From: a bacterium
GTDB lineage: Bacteria > Vulcanimicrobiota > Xenobia > Xenobiales > Xenobiaceae
Direction of reading: 5' to 3'
NCBI GenBank assembly: GCA_022839105.1
Contig: JALHDH010000008.1
Location: 1 to 50,686, forward strand
Length of the DNA: 50,686 nt
Positions 1 to 8,828 of this stretch are shown piece by piece. The notes under the pieces are model-generated. The model worked only from the letters and a program-made list of their open reading frames with translations. It was not told the origin of the DNA and searched no databases. The first letter of the stretch is position 1, and every line of letters starts with the position of its first letter. Both the position numbers and the translations under genes were made by a program.

Positions 1-205
1 GATGAAGATCGCGCGCCCGACATCGGGCTGGGGTGAGAAGCGCGCCAGCGGCCGCAGCCGGGCCTCCACCCGGCGCAGGCGCTCGCCGCGCAGGTTGAAG
101 CGCTCCACCGCGCCGTTCCACAGCGTGTCGCCCGATTCGCTGAGCATCAGCCGCGCGATCACCCCGCCCATGCTGTGGCCGATGAACACCATGTCGTGGC
201 TGGCC
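1..205 (-). CDS. alpha/beta-hydrolase internal fragment (open at contig edge)
   Basis: The minus strand reads without interruption from about 205 to 1 and contains a nucleophile elbow, GHSMGGVIARL, of the alpha/beta-hydrolase (lipase/esterase) fold, followed by a segment ending DVGRAIFI. In this family that strand normally leads into a TPHRG-type motif, which would lie beyond the window. The fragment has no start codon inside the window and meets the oppositely oriented hydrolase C-terminus near base 205. Hydrolase identity rests on the elbow motif alone and no substrate can be inferred. The junction is discussed in the findings as a probable assembly chimera. Confidence 0.5.
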
Positions 206-499
206 GCCGGGGCCAACCCGCATCTTGCCGACCTGAACTCGCGCTGGGAGCAGCAGGTCGAGCGCACCGAGAGCCTCAAGATCGTCGGCTCGGCCGAGCT
301 TCCCACCCCCAGTTCCGGGGGACTGCCCCTGCGCAAGGGGGATGGCATGGTCGAGACCCGGAGCCTGAAGATGCCGGGCGTCGAGGTGGAGATCCTGCGC
401 GGGCGCCCCACCCTTCAGCACGGCGCCTTGCCCTCGGACAGCGATGTGTATCGGGAGCGGGCCGAGTTCTTCGGCTGGGCTCCGGAAGTCGCCGGCTAG
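205..499 (+). CDS. hydrolase C-terminal fragment
   Basis: A plus-strand frame from about 205 to the TAG at 497-499 encodes about 97 residues that look like the end of an alpha/beta hydrolase. A GDGMVETRSLKMPG segment resembles the acid-bearing 'GDGVV' loop of PGAP1/lipase-like enzymes, and a histidine follows in LQHGAL. The frame is open further left, but there the codons belong to the opposite-strand fragment. No start codon can be assigned. It ends 12 bases before the hxpB-like gene. The true 5' part of this gene is missing from the window. Confidence 0.45.
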
Positions 500-511
500 C
501 CGCGTCCCGAG

Positions 512-1180
512 ATGACTCCGGCTCCCCTCCAGGCCTGCATCTTCGACATGGACGGGGTCCTCTTGGACTCCGAGCCCTTCTGGCGTCAGGCCGAGATCGA
601 GGTCTTCGCCACCGTGGGCTTGGACCTGACCGAGCAGGACTGCATGGAGACCATGGGGGTCCGCATCGACGAGGTCGTGGCCCTGCGACACTCCCAGAAG
701 CCCTGGTCCCGACCCTCGTGTCCGGAGGTGGCCGAGCGGATCGTCGAGCGGGTGGCCGAACTGATCCAGACCCGGGGGCGCCCCCTGGAGGGGGTGGGCG
801 AGGCCCTGGATTTTCTTGCAGGCAAGGGGATCCCCCTGGCCCTGGCCTCCTCTTCCTCCTCCCGCCTGATCCGGGCCACCCTGCACGCGCTGGACCTGAC
901 CGACGTCTTCCCCGTGTGGCACTCGGCCGAGCATGAAGAGTTCGGCAAACCCCACCCGGCCGTCTTCCTGGCCACGGCCCGCAAGCTGGGGGTGACTCCC
1001 ACCTCGTGCCTGGCCATCGAGGACTCCCTGAACGGCGTGGTCGCGGCCTTCGCCGCCCGCATGCCGGTCCTGGCCGTGCCCGAACCCGCGGTGGCCCGGG
1101 ATCCCCGCTTCGCCCTGGCACAAGCCGTCCTGGGCAGCCTGCACGAGCTTCCCGAGGCCTGGGAACGCCTGGCCGGCTGA
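512..1180 (+). CDS. hxpB: HAD-superfamily sugar/hexitol phosphatase (HxpB/YniC-like)
   Basis: A 222-residue cytosolic phosphatase of HAD subfamily I. Motif I is FDMDGVLLDSEPFW near residues 11-24, with the first Asp as nucleophile. Motif II is a serine-rich ASSSSSR. The Lys of motif III is in GKPHP, and motif IV is IEDSLNGV. The cap region MGVRIDEVVALRHSQKPW closely resembles E. coli HxpB/YniC, which hydrolyses 2-deoxyglucose-6-phosphate and hexitol phosphates. Length matches that enzyme. No strong Shine-Dalgarno sequence precedes the ATG. It converges on the next gene with only 13 bases between stops. Family assignment is secure, while the preferred substrate is inferred from similarity. Confidence 0.85.
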   Translation: MTPAPLQACIFDMDGVLLDSEPFWRQAEIEVFATVGLDLTEQDCMETMGVRIDEVVALRHSQKPWSRPSCPEVAERIVERVAELIQTRGRPLEGVGEALDFLAGKGIPLALASSSSSRLIRATLHALDLTDVFPVWHSAEHEEFGKPHPAVFLATARKLGVTPTSCLAIEDSLNGVVAAFAARMPVLAVPEPAVARDPRFALAQAVLGSLHELPEAWERLAG

Positions 1181-1193
1181 GTCCGCCGGGTCC

Positions 1194-2876
1194 TCAGTCC
1201 TCGACCACCCGGACGAGTTCTTCGACCGGGACCCCGCGGATCTCGCGGATTCCGACCTCGCGGAAGGCCTCCAGGACCTGGGCGCGATCCTCCTGGGAAG
1301 GCAGGTTCACCTGCTCGTCGTAGACGTGGCCGAAGCGGCCGGGTCGGAAGCCGATCTGGTCGGAACGGCGCAGGAGATCCTGGTTGAAGACCAGGGTTGC
1401 CTTCTCGGGCCGGTGCTCGAGGTGGGTGAAGACATAGCGGGCTCCCCCGCTGCGGCGATCCTTCATCGAACTGATACCCAGGGCATTCGAGCCCAGACGG
1501 CCCAGACGCTCCTCGGTGCACTGCAGGCCCCCCGTGGTGCGGATCATCCCGGCCACCTTGGCCCCCTGGCTGCCGTGGACGTGGTGGGTCAACCGCCAGT
1601 CCCGCAATTCCTGATCCAGATAGACCGAGGCATCAAAGCGATCCCAGCGAGGCCAGCCACCGGTCTGCCCGGGCCGGGGCCCGTCGACGAAGAGCTTGTC
1701 GAAGCGGGGGTTCCAGTCGTAGTCGTGCAGGCGGGCCACGTCCGGGACGCCCAAGGCCGCCGAGAGGTCCTGGCGGGCCTGGAGGATCCGCTCAGCGGGT
1801 TCACCGTCCCTGTCGGCCTGGAAGGCCTGGGTTTCCACGCCCAGGGCGCGCGCCATGCGCTGCAGGTAGGCCAGCTCGAGGTCCTGGGGCGTGGCCATGC
1901 CCTCGACCACGCCGGCCGCCCGAAGCGGCTCCAGGAGGCGTTGAAGATCCGTCAGGGCGGGCTCCTCGAGGGGGACCCTCAACTCGACCAGCCCCTGGAC
2001 GGAGGCCGGCGGGGCGGCTCCCAGGGCATCTGAAGGGCGGTAGCCCGCGACCCTGGGGAAGAAGTGCATCTGCAGTCCGTCGGGGGTCTGGAGCTCGAAG
2101 CGCCGGCCGCCGGGAATGCGCAGGGTCTCCTCCCCCTCGCGCAGGATCCCGCGATCCAGATGCCGACGAGGCGTCTCCAGGCCGGAACGCCGCGGGGAGA
2201 CCTCCGGTTGGACGGAGATCCAGTCCCGCATCAGGCGGTTCCCCTCCTCGGTCAGGTATCCCCTCAGGTGCAGCGAGCGCCCCTTCTCTCCGTGCTCGAC
2301 CCAGGCCAGCAGGGCGCAATCCTCCACCTCACCCGAGACCAGGAGCGACTGCCCCTGCCACCCGGAGCCCTCGATCCGCTCCCAGAGGGCCTGGTCCAGC
2401 TCCTGGACGGGAATCCGCGCCTGCGGGAGGGCCACGGCGCTGCGGGGTTCCTCTGAGAGCCGGGCCCTGTGGACGAAGCTCAGGGGGGGATGCACCAGAT
2501 CCCGGGCTGCCGCCCGGGCCGACTGCCAGGTGGTCCTGCCCAGGGCCGCACCCTCGCTCATTCGGGTCCCCACCGGGGCCATCCGCTCGGAGGGAGCCCC
2601 GGCCGAGTCCTTCCCGCGACCTCGACGATTGAGCTCGTCCAGCCGGACGAGGACTTCACCCAGGCCGGCCCCGATCATGTAGCCGGCCACCTCCAGGCCG
2701 CCCCGAGCCGTCTGACGCAGCCAGTCCCCCAGGATGCGCCGGCGAGGGGTACGCCCGGGACTGACCTCGACGGTATCCCGGGGTTCCTGGGAAGACGGCG
2801 GTGCCGGTGTCCTGGCTCCCTGCTGAGGAGTCACCTGGGGACGAGGCGTGCTGGAAGTCTTCGAAAGAGGGTCCAT
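1194..2876 (-). CDS. 560-aa protein of unknown function, possible ART-like C-terminus
   Basis: Not recognised as a named family. Residues 1-60 are proline-, serine- and threonine-rich and probably disordered. A short Gly/Leu-rich amphipathic stretch (GGLEVAGYMIGAGLGEVLV) follows at about 56-75. The last 200 residues are the most ordered-looking and hold a His-containing THHVHGS, then GGLQCTEERLG, then GISSMKDRRSGGARYVFTHL. This arrangement resembles ADP-ribosyltransferase-like domains, in which a His/Thr strand is followed by a GGL loop and a Ser/Gly strand. That fold call is a weak inference. There is no signal peptide. The ATG at 2876 has only a weak AGGA upstream. Confidence 0.6.
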   Translation of the reverse strand: MDPLSKTSSTPRPQVTPQQGARTPAPPSSQEPRDTVEVSPGRTPRRRILGDWLRQTARGGLEVAGYMIGAGLGEVLVRLDELNRRGRGKDSAGAPSERMAPVGTRMSEGAALGRTTWQSARAAARDLVHPPLSFVHRARLSEEPRSAVALPQARIPVQELDQALWERIEGSGWQGQSLLVSGEVEDCALLAWVEHGEKGRSLHLRGYLTEEGNRLMRDWISVQPEVSPRRSGLETPRRHLDRGILREGEETLRIPGGRRFELQTPDGLQMHFFPRVAGYRPSDALGAAPPASVQGLVELRVPLEEPALTDLQRLLEPLRAAGVVEGMATPQDLELAYLQRMARALGVETQAFQADRDGEPAERILQARQDLSAALGVPDVARLHDYDWNPRFDKLFVDGPRPGQTGGWPRWDRFDASVYLDQELRDWRLTHHVHGSQGAKVAGMIRTTGGLQCTEERLGRLGSNALGISSMKDRRSGGARYVFTHLEHRPEKATLVFNQDLLRRSDQIGFRPGRFGHVYDEQVNLPSQEDRAQVLEAFREVGIREIRGVPVEELVRVVED

Positions 2877-3093
2877 GTCCTGCGCTCGCTAACCTGGAAC
2901 CCACCCCCGCCCGAAGACGGGGATCTGCGGAGGGCTGTGGCGTTCCACTCGGTCAGACACGGGCCCCTTCCCGGCACGCCCATCCCATGTCCAGGAGGAT
3001 CCCTTCGCCGATCCCCCTCCCTTTCCTCGCAGCCGCCTTCCCGACATCCCGCAGGTCCGGGGCCCGCCCCCCCTGAGCCTTGAAGGGCGGCTT

Positions 3094-6000
3094 TCAGGGC
3101 TGAGGACGGAAGGGTTCCAGGGCGATCAGGAGCTCGCCGATCGCGGTGGATTCTTCCTGCTTGCCTTGTGCCAGGAGCTCGTCCATGGTGTCGATGGCCG
3201 CCAGGCGCCAGGCTTCAGCCTCGTCGCGGCGTCCCAACCGGTAGAGGACCTCGGAAGTGCCGATCCGGGCCGCCCCCAGCTCGGGCAGGAGTTCAGGGTG
3301 ACCCGCCTCGGCAAAGCGGACGTACAGATCCACGGCGCACTCATAATCCAGGAGGGCCTCCTGGAGCCTGCCCGCCTGGATCCGCAGGCGCCCCCGGCCC
3401 AGGTAGACCCGGGCCTGGTTGATGCCCTCGGGCAGGTTGCCCCGCATGGCTTCCAGACCGAGTTCCACGGCCTGGGAGTACTCCACTTCGGCCTCGCCCA
3501 GGACGCCCAGGTCCTGCCAGGTCGCCGCCCCCACCATGGCCGCCCGGCAGGCATCCAACCAGGTCTCTTCGGGACCGCCCTGCATGGCCACCCCGGAGTA
3601 GATCTCCCGGGCCCTCCGGAAGAAGACCGCCGCCTTGTCCAGGTGGGAGCGCTCACGGTGAAGGCGCCCCAGGAGGAACTCCAGATCCCCCCACCAGGGC
3701 CAGGCTTCGGGGTCGAAGCTGACGGCCAGGTGGGCGTTGGCCAGCGAGCTCCCGTACTCGGCGATGGCCAGGGCCCGGGGAAGCCAGCCTCGCTCCAACA
3801 TCCCCTCGACCACGCCCTGCAGCCCCTCGAGCAGACCGGGAAGAAGCTCCAGGACATCCGGGGAGGGGGGGCCTTCCGAACGGGGCAGGTCGTGCCCCAA
3901 TTCCAGCAGGAGCCTCTCGGCCTCCTCCAGATCGGAAGCATCCAGGGCTTCCAGGGCGGCCCCGAGCTGTTCCTGGGCCAGGATGGGATCCCAGGCGGCC
4001 TCCTTCGGGATCTCGGGTGCCATCGGCGCCTGCGCCGGCTCCTCCGGGGCCGAGGACTCCGGCTCCGAACGAGCCGGGGGAGGCGGTTCCGGAATCCCGG
4101 TCGTCGGATCCGGGGTTTCCGGAAGAGCCGTCTCGCCAACCGGAGCCGACGGCGCGGCGGGTTCCGCGGGAGTCGCCTCGGGAAGCGGAGCCGGAGGCGT
4201 CCCAGGCTCCGGAGGAGCCTCCCCCGAGACCGGAGTCGCTGACACGGGGGGAGGCGATGCGGGGGATGGCTCCGAGACCGAGAGGCCGAGAAGATCCTGC
4301 AGACCGGAGAGCTCCGCGAGCAGGTCGGCACGTTCCGGCTGGTCGGGCGCCTGAGCCAGAAGCTCGGCGGCCTGCCGGCAGAACTCCCGAGCCTCCTGCC
4401 GATGCCCCTGTCCCTCTTCGAGTCGGGCCCGGGAGACCAGCACGGAGGCCGCAAGCAAGGCGGTCTGCGATCCGCCCGGGGCCAGGAGCGAGGAGGCCTT
4501 CTCCAGATACTGCAGGGCCGTGGCGGGCTCCCCTCGAGCCTGCCACAGGTCCGCCAGGCCCTTCAGGGCCTGGCCGGGAATCTCCAGGCTCCAATTCCCC
4601 GTTGCGGTGAGATCCACCAGGGCCCGCAGCAGCGGTTCCCCTCTGGCCGGGTCCGATTCCGCAAGGACCAGGCCCCGCCGGCACCAGGCCTGAAGAAGAC
4701 GCGTCCCGGCCACGGATTCCCCCTCCGGGGTGCTCGAGGAGGCCAGGAAGCCGACCACCCCGGCCAGGATCGGCAGGACCTCCTGTCCGGGTTCGGTCTG
4801 GACCAGCGCGCACCACCCCTCCTCCAGACGACTGCGCTCGGCCCAGGACCAGCAATCCAGACAGGTCAGCTTTCCCAGGAGCTGCCAGGACTCGGTCGAG
4901 TGCTCGCTGGCCAGCAGGCTGGCCAGCGCCTCCAGGAAATGAACCCGAACCCAGGCGTGGATGGGTCGGGGCGCAGGGGCCGTGGGCAGGATCCGGGCCA
5001 CCTCCGCCAGGGAGGCCAAGGCTCCCGAGGCCTCGTCCCGGGCCAGGAAGGCCTCCGCCCGGCGCACCAGGGCCAAGGCCAGCTCCCACTCCAGCCCCCG
5101 ACCATCCATGCGGCTGCGCAGGCTCTCCAGGAGTTCGACCGCCTCTTCGAGATCGGTCAGGGCCTGGGCGATTTCGCCCGCACCGCTGCGCACCGTCCCT
5201 CTCAGCACCAGGGCCAGGGCCAGGCTGCCCTGGATTCCGGCATCCCAGCGCTCTTCCAGGCGCTCCTGATACAGCGCCACGGCCTTTTCGAGGTGAGCCT
5301 GGGCCGCCTCCCCCCGGGCCATGGCGCCGACCAGGACCTGCCCGCAGAAGAAATGCAGGCTGGCCGCCAGATCGGGTTCCTGGTGGAGGATGGTCTCGGG
5401 CACCTCGAGGGCTTCGCGGGCTTCGGCCACGGCTTCCCGCTCGCGTCCCAGCCCCGCCAGGGCCTGGGCGATGGCCCCCCGCACCCGCAGACGAGCGGCC
5501 GGGACCTGGCCGGGGCCCTCCATCAGCAGCTCCAGGGAAGCCCTCAGGCTGGAGAGGGCCACCCCGGGATCCCCGTGGGCCAGGTGCGCCTGCCCGGCCT
5601 GGGCCAGCATCTCGCCGACCTCCCAGGCGAAGAGGCCGGGTTGAGCTCCCTGGCTGCTCCAGGAGCGCGAGGCGGCCGACCAGTCCGCCCGGGCCTGCTC
5701 CGCACCGCCGACCGACTCGCGAAGCGTGGCCAGGCCTCCGGAGCACAGAACCGCTTCAACCCGCACCGCTTCAGGGGGAAGGTCGCGGATCCCGTCCAGG
5801 ACGCCCTGGAAACAGGCCAGGGCCTGTTCCTTGTGGTTCAGGCGCAGGTGGGCCAGCCCCCGACCCACCTGACACCGGCGTGGCTCGGAAGAGTCGCTCT
5901 CAGCCGCCGCGAAGTCCTCCAGGGCCTCGGCCAGGCGGCCCGCGCGCAGACGAGCCACGGCCCGGAACATGTGCATCTCGGCCTTCTCGGCCTGCCCCAT

Positions 6001-8748
6001 GCCCCGCTCCAGAAGAAGGGTGCAATCCTCTTCGGCCCTTTCGGGGAAACCCGCAGCCAGCAGGGCCGGCGCCCGGTCCCGGGCGATCTCGGCCCGGAAG
6101 GCATGGTCCTCCTTGCGTGCGGTCCATTCGAGCGCCCGATCGAAGTCGGCCACGGCCTGGGCCGAGAGCCCCTGGCGCACCAGGATCCTGGCCCGCTCCC
6201 GGTGGGCCCGGGCCAGGCTCTCCAGGGGCGCCCGAGCGCCTGGATCCTGAGAGCCCGACTCGATCACAGCCTCCAGATCCTCGAGGGCCTCGGCCCAGCG
6301 CTCCTGCTCGATCCTCAGGGCCGCTCGCTGGCTCTGAAGCTCCAACGCCCGACCGCCGAGCCGCCTTCGGGATTCTTCGTCCAGTCCGCCGAGCTGTTCC
6401 AGGGCCAGCCCAAGCTCCTCCTCGGCCTGGGCGGCCCTTCCCAGCGTAGCGGCCAGCCGAGCCTGCCGGGCCAGGACCCGAACCCGCGCCGCGCGCCATT
6501 CGGGGCGATCCGTCCCCGTCAAGAGTCGACCCAGCAGGGCATCGGCCGCCTCCCCCGCCTCACGGGCTTCGCCCAGCAGGCCCGAGAGCTCACGGGCCGA
6601 GGCGAGTTCCTCCAGGACGCCCGCCAGGCTGGTCTGCAATTCGAGGCGCTCCGAGCCCTGGACCAGCTCTTCGAGCAGGACCCGAGCCTCAGCCAGGTTG
6701 CGGCAGGCCACCTCCGCCTCGTTGTCCCCTGCCGCGCCTCGCAACGCGCAAGCCCGGGCCTCGCGCAGGTCCACTCCGGGCGGTGCCTGTGGGAAGAGAT
6801 CCAGGGCCCGGCGGAAGTGGCTTCGGGAGCCGGCAGGATCCCCCAGGCCCCGAAGCAGCTCGCCCAGGTTCACCCTCAGGTGGATCCAGGCCAAGGCCTC
6901 CTCTTCTCCCCTGGGAGCCGGCAATCCGTCCGCCACCTTCTGCATCAGGGCGGCGGCCTGCCGGGATTGACCCAGGGCCTGGAGAGCCTTGCCCCTGAGA
7001 CTGACCAGCTCGACCTGGGCCAGAGCCGCACCCGGAAGATCCGGGCTGGCCGCGGTCGCGCGCTTCCATGCTTCGGCGGCCTGGGCGCCATCCTCGGCAG
7101 CCGAAGCCGGTTGACGCAGATCCAGATGCGAGCGGGCCCGCTCGGTCAGGGTCCGGGCCCGGAACAGGTGGGTCGCCGGTCCGGCGGGAGCCAGGGCCAG
7201 GGCCCGGTCGAGCTCTTCGCGGGCCAGGGAGTGCTCGCCCGAGCGGCGGCGAAGCCCTCCACGGAAGGCATGGAGCCGGGCCTGACGCAGGGGAGCGGAG
7301 AGCTCGGAGAGCATCTTGAGCCAGTCCTGGCTCACCTGCAGGGCGGCCGATCGACGCCCCGCCTCCACCTCCTCCGCGAGCCAGCGCAGGAGTTCCTCCT
7401 CCACCTCCGGGGACTGGGCCAGACGCGAGCACAACTCCGAGTCGCCCGAGGCCATGGCCCAACGGGCCAGCCCGCGGCCTGCCATCCCCCCTCCGACCCC
7501 GGCTCCACCGGACTCCTGGAAGAGCGCCTCGGCCCACATGGCCAGCCGACGAGAAGCCCGGGTCGCTTCGGTCGGGAACAACCCGCGCAGCTCGCTGGCC
7601 AGGAGCGGGGTGGCGGGCTCGACGGCGCCGTTCTCCCAGAACACCACCATCCCCACCATCCGACCGGCTGCCGCCACGGCATCCCGACAGCCCAGCGAGG
7701 GATCTGCCAGGACCTCCAGGGGGACCGGCTCGCCTGCCTGGCACAGGACCATCAGGGTCGGCAGGTGATGGCGGGTCACGGCCTCCGGGGTCAGGGCTTC
7801 CTGGAGACGGGCCAGAGATTCCTGGGGCGTCTCCGGTCGCGCCCTTTCGGAGCGTTCGACCAGACGCTCCAGACCCTGTGGCCGTAGAGGGGGCACACCG
7901 GGATGCCGGGTGGGGGCTCCTCCGGTGAAGAATCTCCGCTGGAAGGCCGAGTCCACCGGCAAGGGAAAGAGGTGGCCCGTGGACACTTCGCGATAGGGAT
8001 AGCGCTCGCCCGTGCTGGGCGCCGTAAGGGTGAAGAGGCTGTCCTTCCGCCCGCACTGGGGACAATCACAGACCAGCAGGAAGGGGGCCAGTTCCTCCGA
8101 CTCGTCGTCCAGGCTCAGGATCAGCCGCCCGCTCTCGCCGCGCCGGACCACCCCGATCCCCAACGGGCCCAGGAAATCATCCAGTGCAGGCAGCAGGGCA
8201 GCCAGGTTCTCCAGGTGCACGGTCAGGCTGGAAGCAGCCTGGGCCAGCCCTGCGGGATCATCTCGCGAGAAGAAGCGCTCCCGCCAGTCCTGCCAGGCTC
8301 CGGGGCCGCCGATCGAAGGGTCCCCCAGACCGAAGATCCCCGCGAAGGCACGAGGCTTCCCCGCCAGGTGCCGGGCTCCATCCTCGAAGAGGAAGTCCAG
8401 CAGGCGGCTGGCCAGCCGATTCTGCCGACTGCGCTTGGGCAGATAGGCCACGGCCCAATTCAACAGGCCCGGCGCCATGTCCGCGAAATCGGATTTCCAG
8501 AGCCCCCGGCGCCAGCCCGGAAGCGGTGCCTCGCCGGGCGAGAGCGGCGCGATGGCCGCGGCGGCCAGCAAGATCGTAGCCAGGTCCAGGGTCTCGCGGA
8601 AGGGCCAGGCGGCCCCCAATGGGCCGTGTTCCTCCAGGGCCTTGGCGACTTCACGCACAAGGTCGGCCAGGCCCTTCCGCAGAGGGTCCCTGGCCGTCCG
8701 GAGCCCAGAGGGCAAGGTCAAGGAGGTGGAGGATGGCTCTTGGGGCAT
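3094..8748 (-). CDS. giant TPR-repeat protein (1,884 aa)
   Basis: A 1,884-residue protein without signal peptide or membrane segments. The N-terminal ~300 residues form a distinct domain containing CDCPQCGRKDSL, a likely metal-binding knuckle. From about residue 400 to 1500 it is a near-continuous series of helical TPR-type units (recurring A..L..A....A..D..RAL patterns, for example FDRALEW and ALEDFAAAE). A proline/glutamate/alanine-rich linker at roughly 1500-1590 separates a final TPR block ending DEAEAWRLAAIDTM. TPR arrays mediate protein-protein contacts, so a scaffold role is inferred. No kinase or catalytic domain is visible. The ATG at 8748 lacks a clear Shine-Dalgarno. An 80-base gap separates it from the metal ATPase. 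Confidence 0.8.
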   Translation of the reverse strand: MPQEPSSTSLTLPSGLRTARDPLRKGLADLVREVAKALEEHGPLGAAWPFRETLDLATILLAAAAIAPLSPGEAPLPGWRRGLWKSDFADMAPGLLNWAVAYLPKRSRQNRLASRLLDFLFEDGARHLAGKPRAFAGIFGLGDPSIGGPGAWQDWRERFFSRDDPAGLAQAASSLTVHLENLAALLPALDDFLGPLGIGVVRRGESGRLILSLDDESEELAPFLLVCDCPQCGRKDSLFTLTAPSTGERYPYREVSTGHLFPLPVDSAFQRRFFTGGAPTRHPGVPPLRPQGLERLVERSERARPETPQESLARLQEALTPEAVTRHHLPTLMVLCQAGEPVPLEVLADPSLGCRDAVAAAGRMVGMVVFWENGAVEPATPLLASELRGLFPTEATRASRRLAMWAEALFQESGGAGVGGGMAGRGLARWAMASGDSELCSRLAQSPEVEEELLRWLAEEVEAGRRSAALQVSQDWLKMLSELSAPLRQARLHAFRGGLRRRSGEHSLAREELDRALALAPAGPATHLFRARTLTERARSHLDLRQPASAAEDGAQAAEAWKRATAASPDLPGAALAQVELVSLRGKALQALGQSRQAAALMQKVADGLPAPRGEEEALAWIHLRVNLGELLRGLGDPAGSRSHFRRALDLFPQAPPGVDLREARACALRGAAGDNEAEVACRNLAEARVLLEELVQGSERLELQTSLAGVLEELASARELSGLLGEAREAGEAADALLGRLLTGTDRPEWRAARVRVLARQARLAATLGRAAQAEEELGLALEQLGGLDEESRRRLGGRALELQSQRAALRIEQERWAEALEDLEAVIESGSQDPGARAPLESLARAHRERARILVRQGLSAQAVADFDRALEWTARKEDHAFRAEIARDRAPALLAAGFPERAEEDCTLLLERGMGQAEKAEMHMFRAVARLRAGRLAEALEDFAAAESDSSEPRRCQVGRGLAHLRLNHKEQALACFQGVLDGIRDLPPEAVRVEAVLCSGGLATLRESVGGAEQARADWSAASRSWSSQGAQPGLFAWEVGEMLAQAGQAHLAHGDPGVALSSLRASLELLMEGPGQVPAARLRVRGAIAQALAGLGREREAVAEAREALEVPETILHQEPDLAASLHFFCGQVLVGAMARGEAAQAHLEKAVALYQERLEERWDAGIQGSLALALVLRGTVRSGAGEIAQALTDLEEAVELLESLRSRMDGRGLEWELALALVRRAEAFLARDEASGALASLAEVARILPTAPAPRPIHAWVRVHFLEALASLLASEHSTESWQLLGKLTCLDCWSWAERSRLEEGWCALVQTEPGQEVLPILAGVVGFLASSSTPEGESVAGTRLLQAWCRRGLVLAESDPARGEPLLRALVDLTATGNWSLEIPGQALKGLADLWQARGEPATALQYLEKASSLLAPGGSQTALLAASVLVSRARLEEGQGHRQEAREFCRQAAELLAQAPDQPERADLLAELSGLQDLLGLSVSEPSPASPPPVSATPVSGEAPPEPGTPPAPLPEATPAEPAAPSAPVGETALPETPDPTTGIPEPPPPARSEPESSAPEEPAQAPMAPEIPKEAAWDPILAQEQLGAALEALDASDLEEAERLLLELGHDLPRSEGPPSPDVLELLPGLLEGLQGVVEGMLERGWLPRALAIAEYGSSLANAHLAVSFDPEAWPWWGDLEFLLGRLHRERSHLDKAAVFFRRAREIYSGVAMQGGPEETWLDACRAAMVGAATWQDLGVLGEAEVEYSQAVELGLEAMRGNLPEGINQARVYLGRGRLRIQAGRLQEALLDYECAVDLYVRFAEAGHPELLPELGAARIGTSEVLYRLGRRDEAEAWRLAAIDTMDELLAQGKQEESTAIGELLIALEPFRPQP

Positions 8749-8828
8749 GGTGCCGCAGGATCCTTCGGTCTCCTGAGGCCGGAGTCCCTCTTGGGCGGCA
8801 AATCCTTTCCGAAGGAAGATCAGGGGTC

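Noticed and set aside
175..1121. Long overlapping frames on both strands around the hxpB-like gene
   Set aside because: Arg/Gly/Pro-rich translations without family motifs. They are out-of-frame shadows of GC-rich coding sequence.
4402..7887. An 1,161-codon plus-strand frame opposite the giant TPR gene
   Set aside because: Antisense of a high-GC third-position-rich gene; its Gly/Gln/Pro composition carries no motif, and the minus-strand frame has clear repeats.
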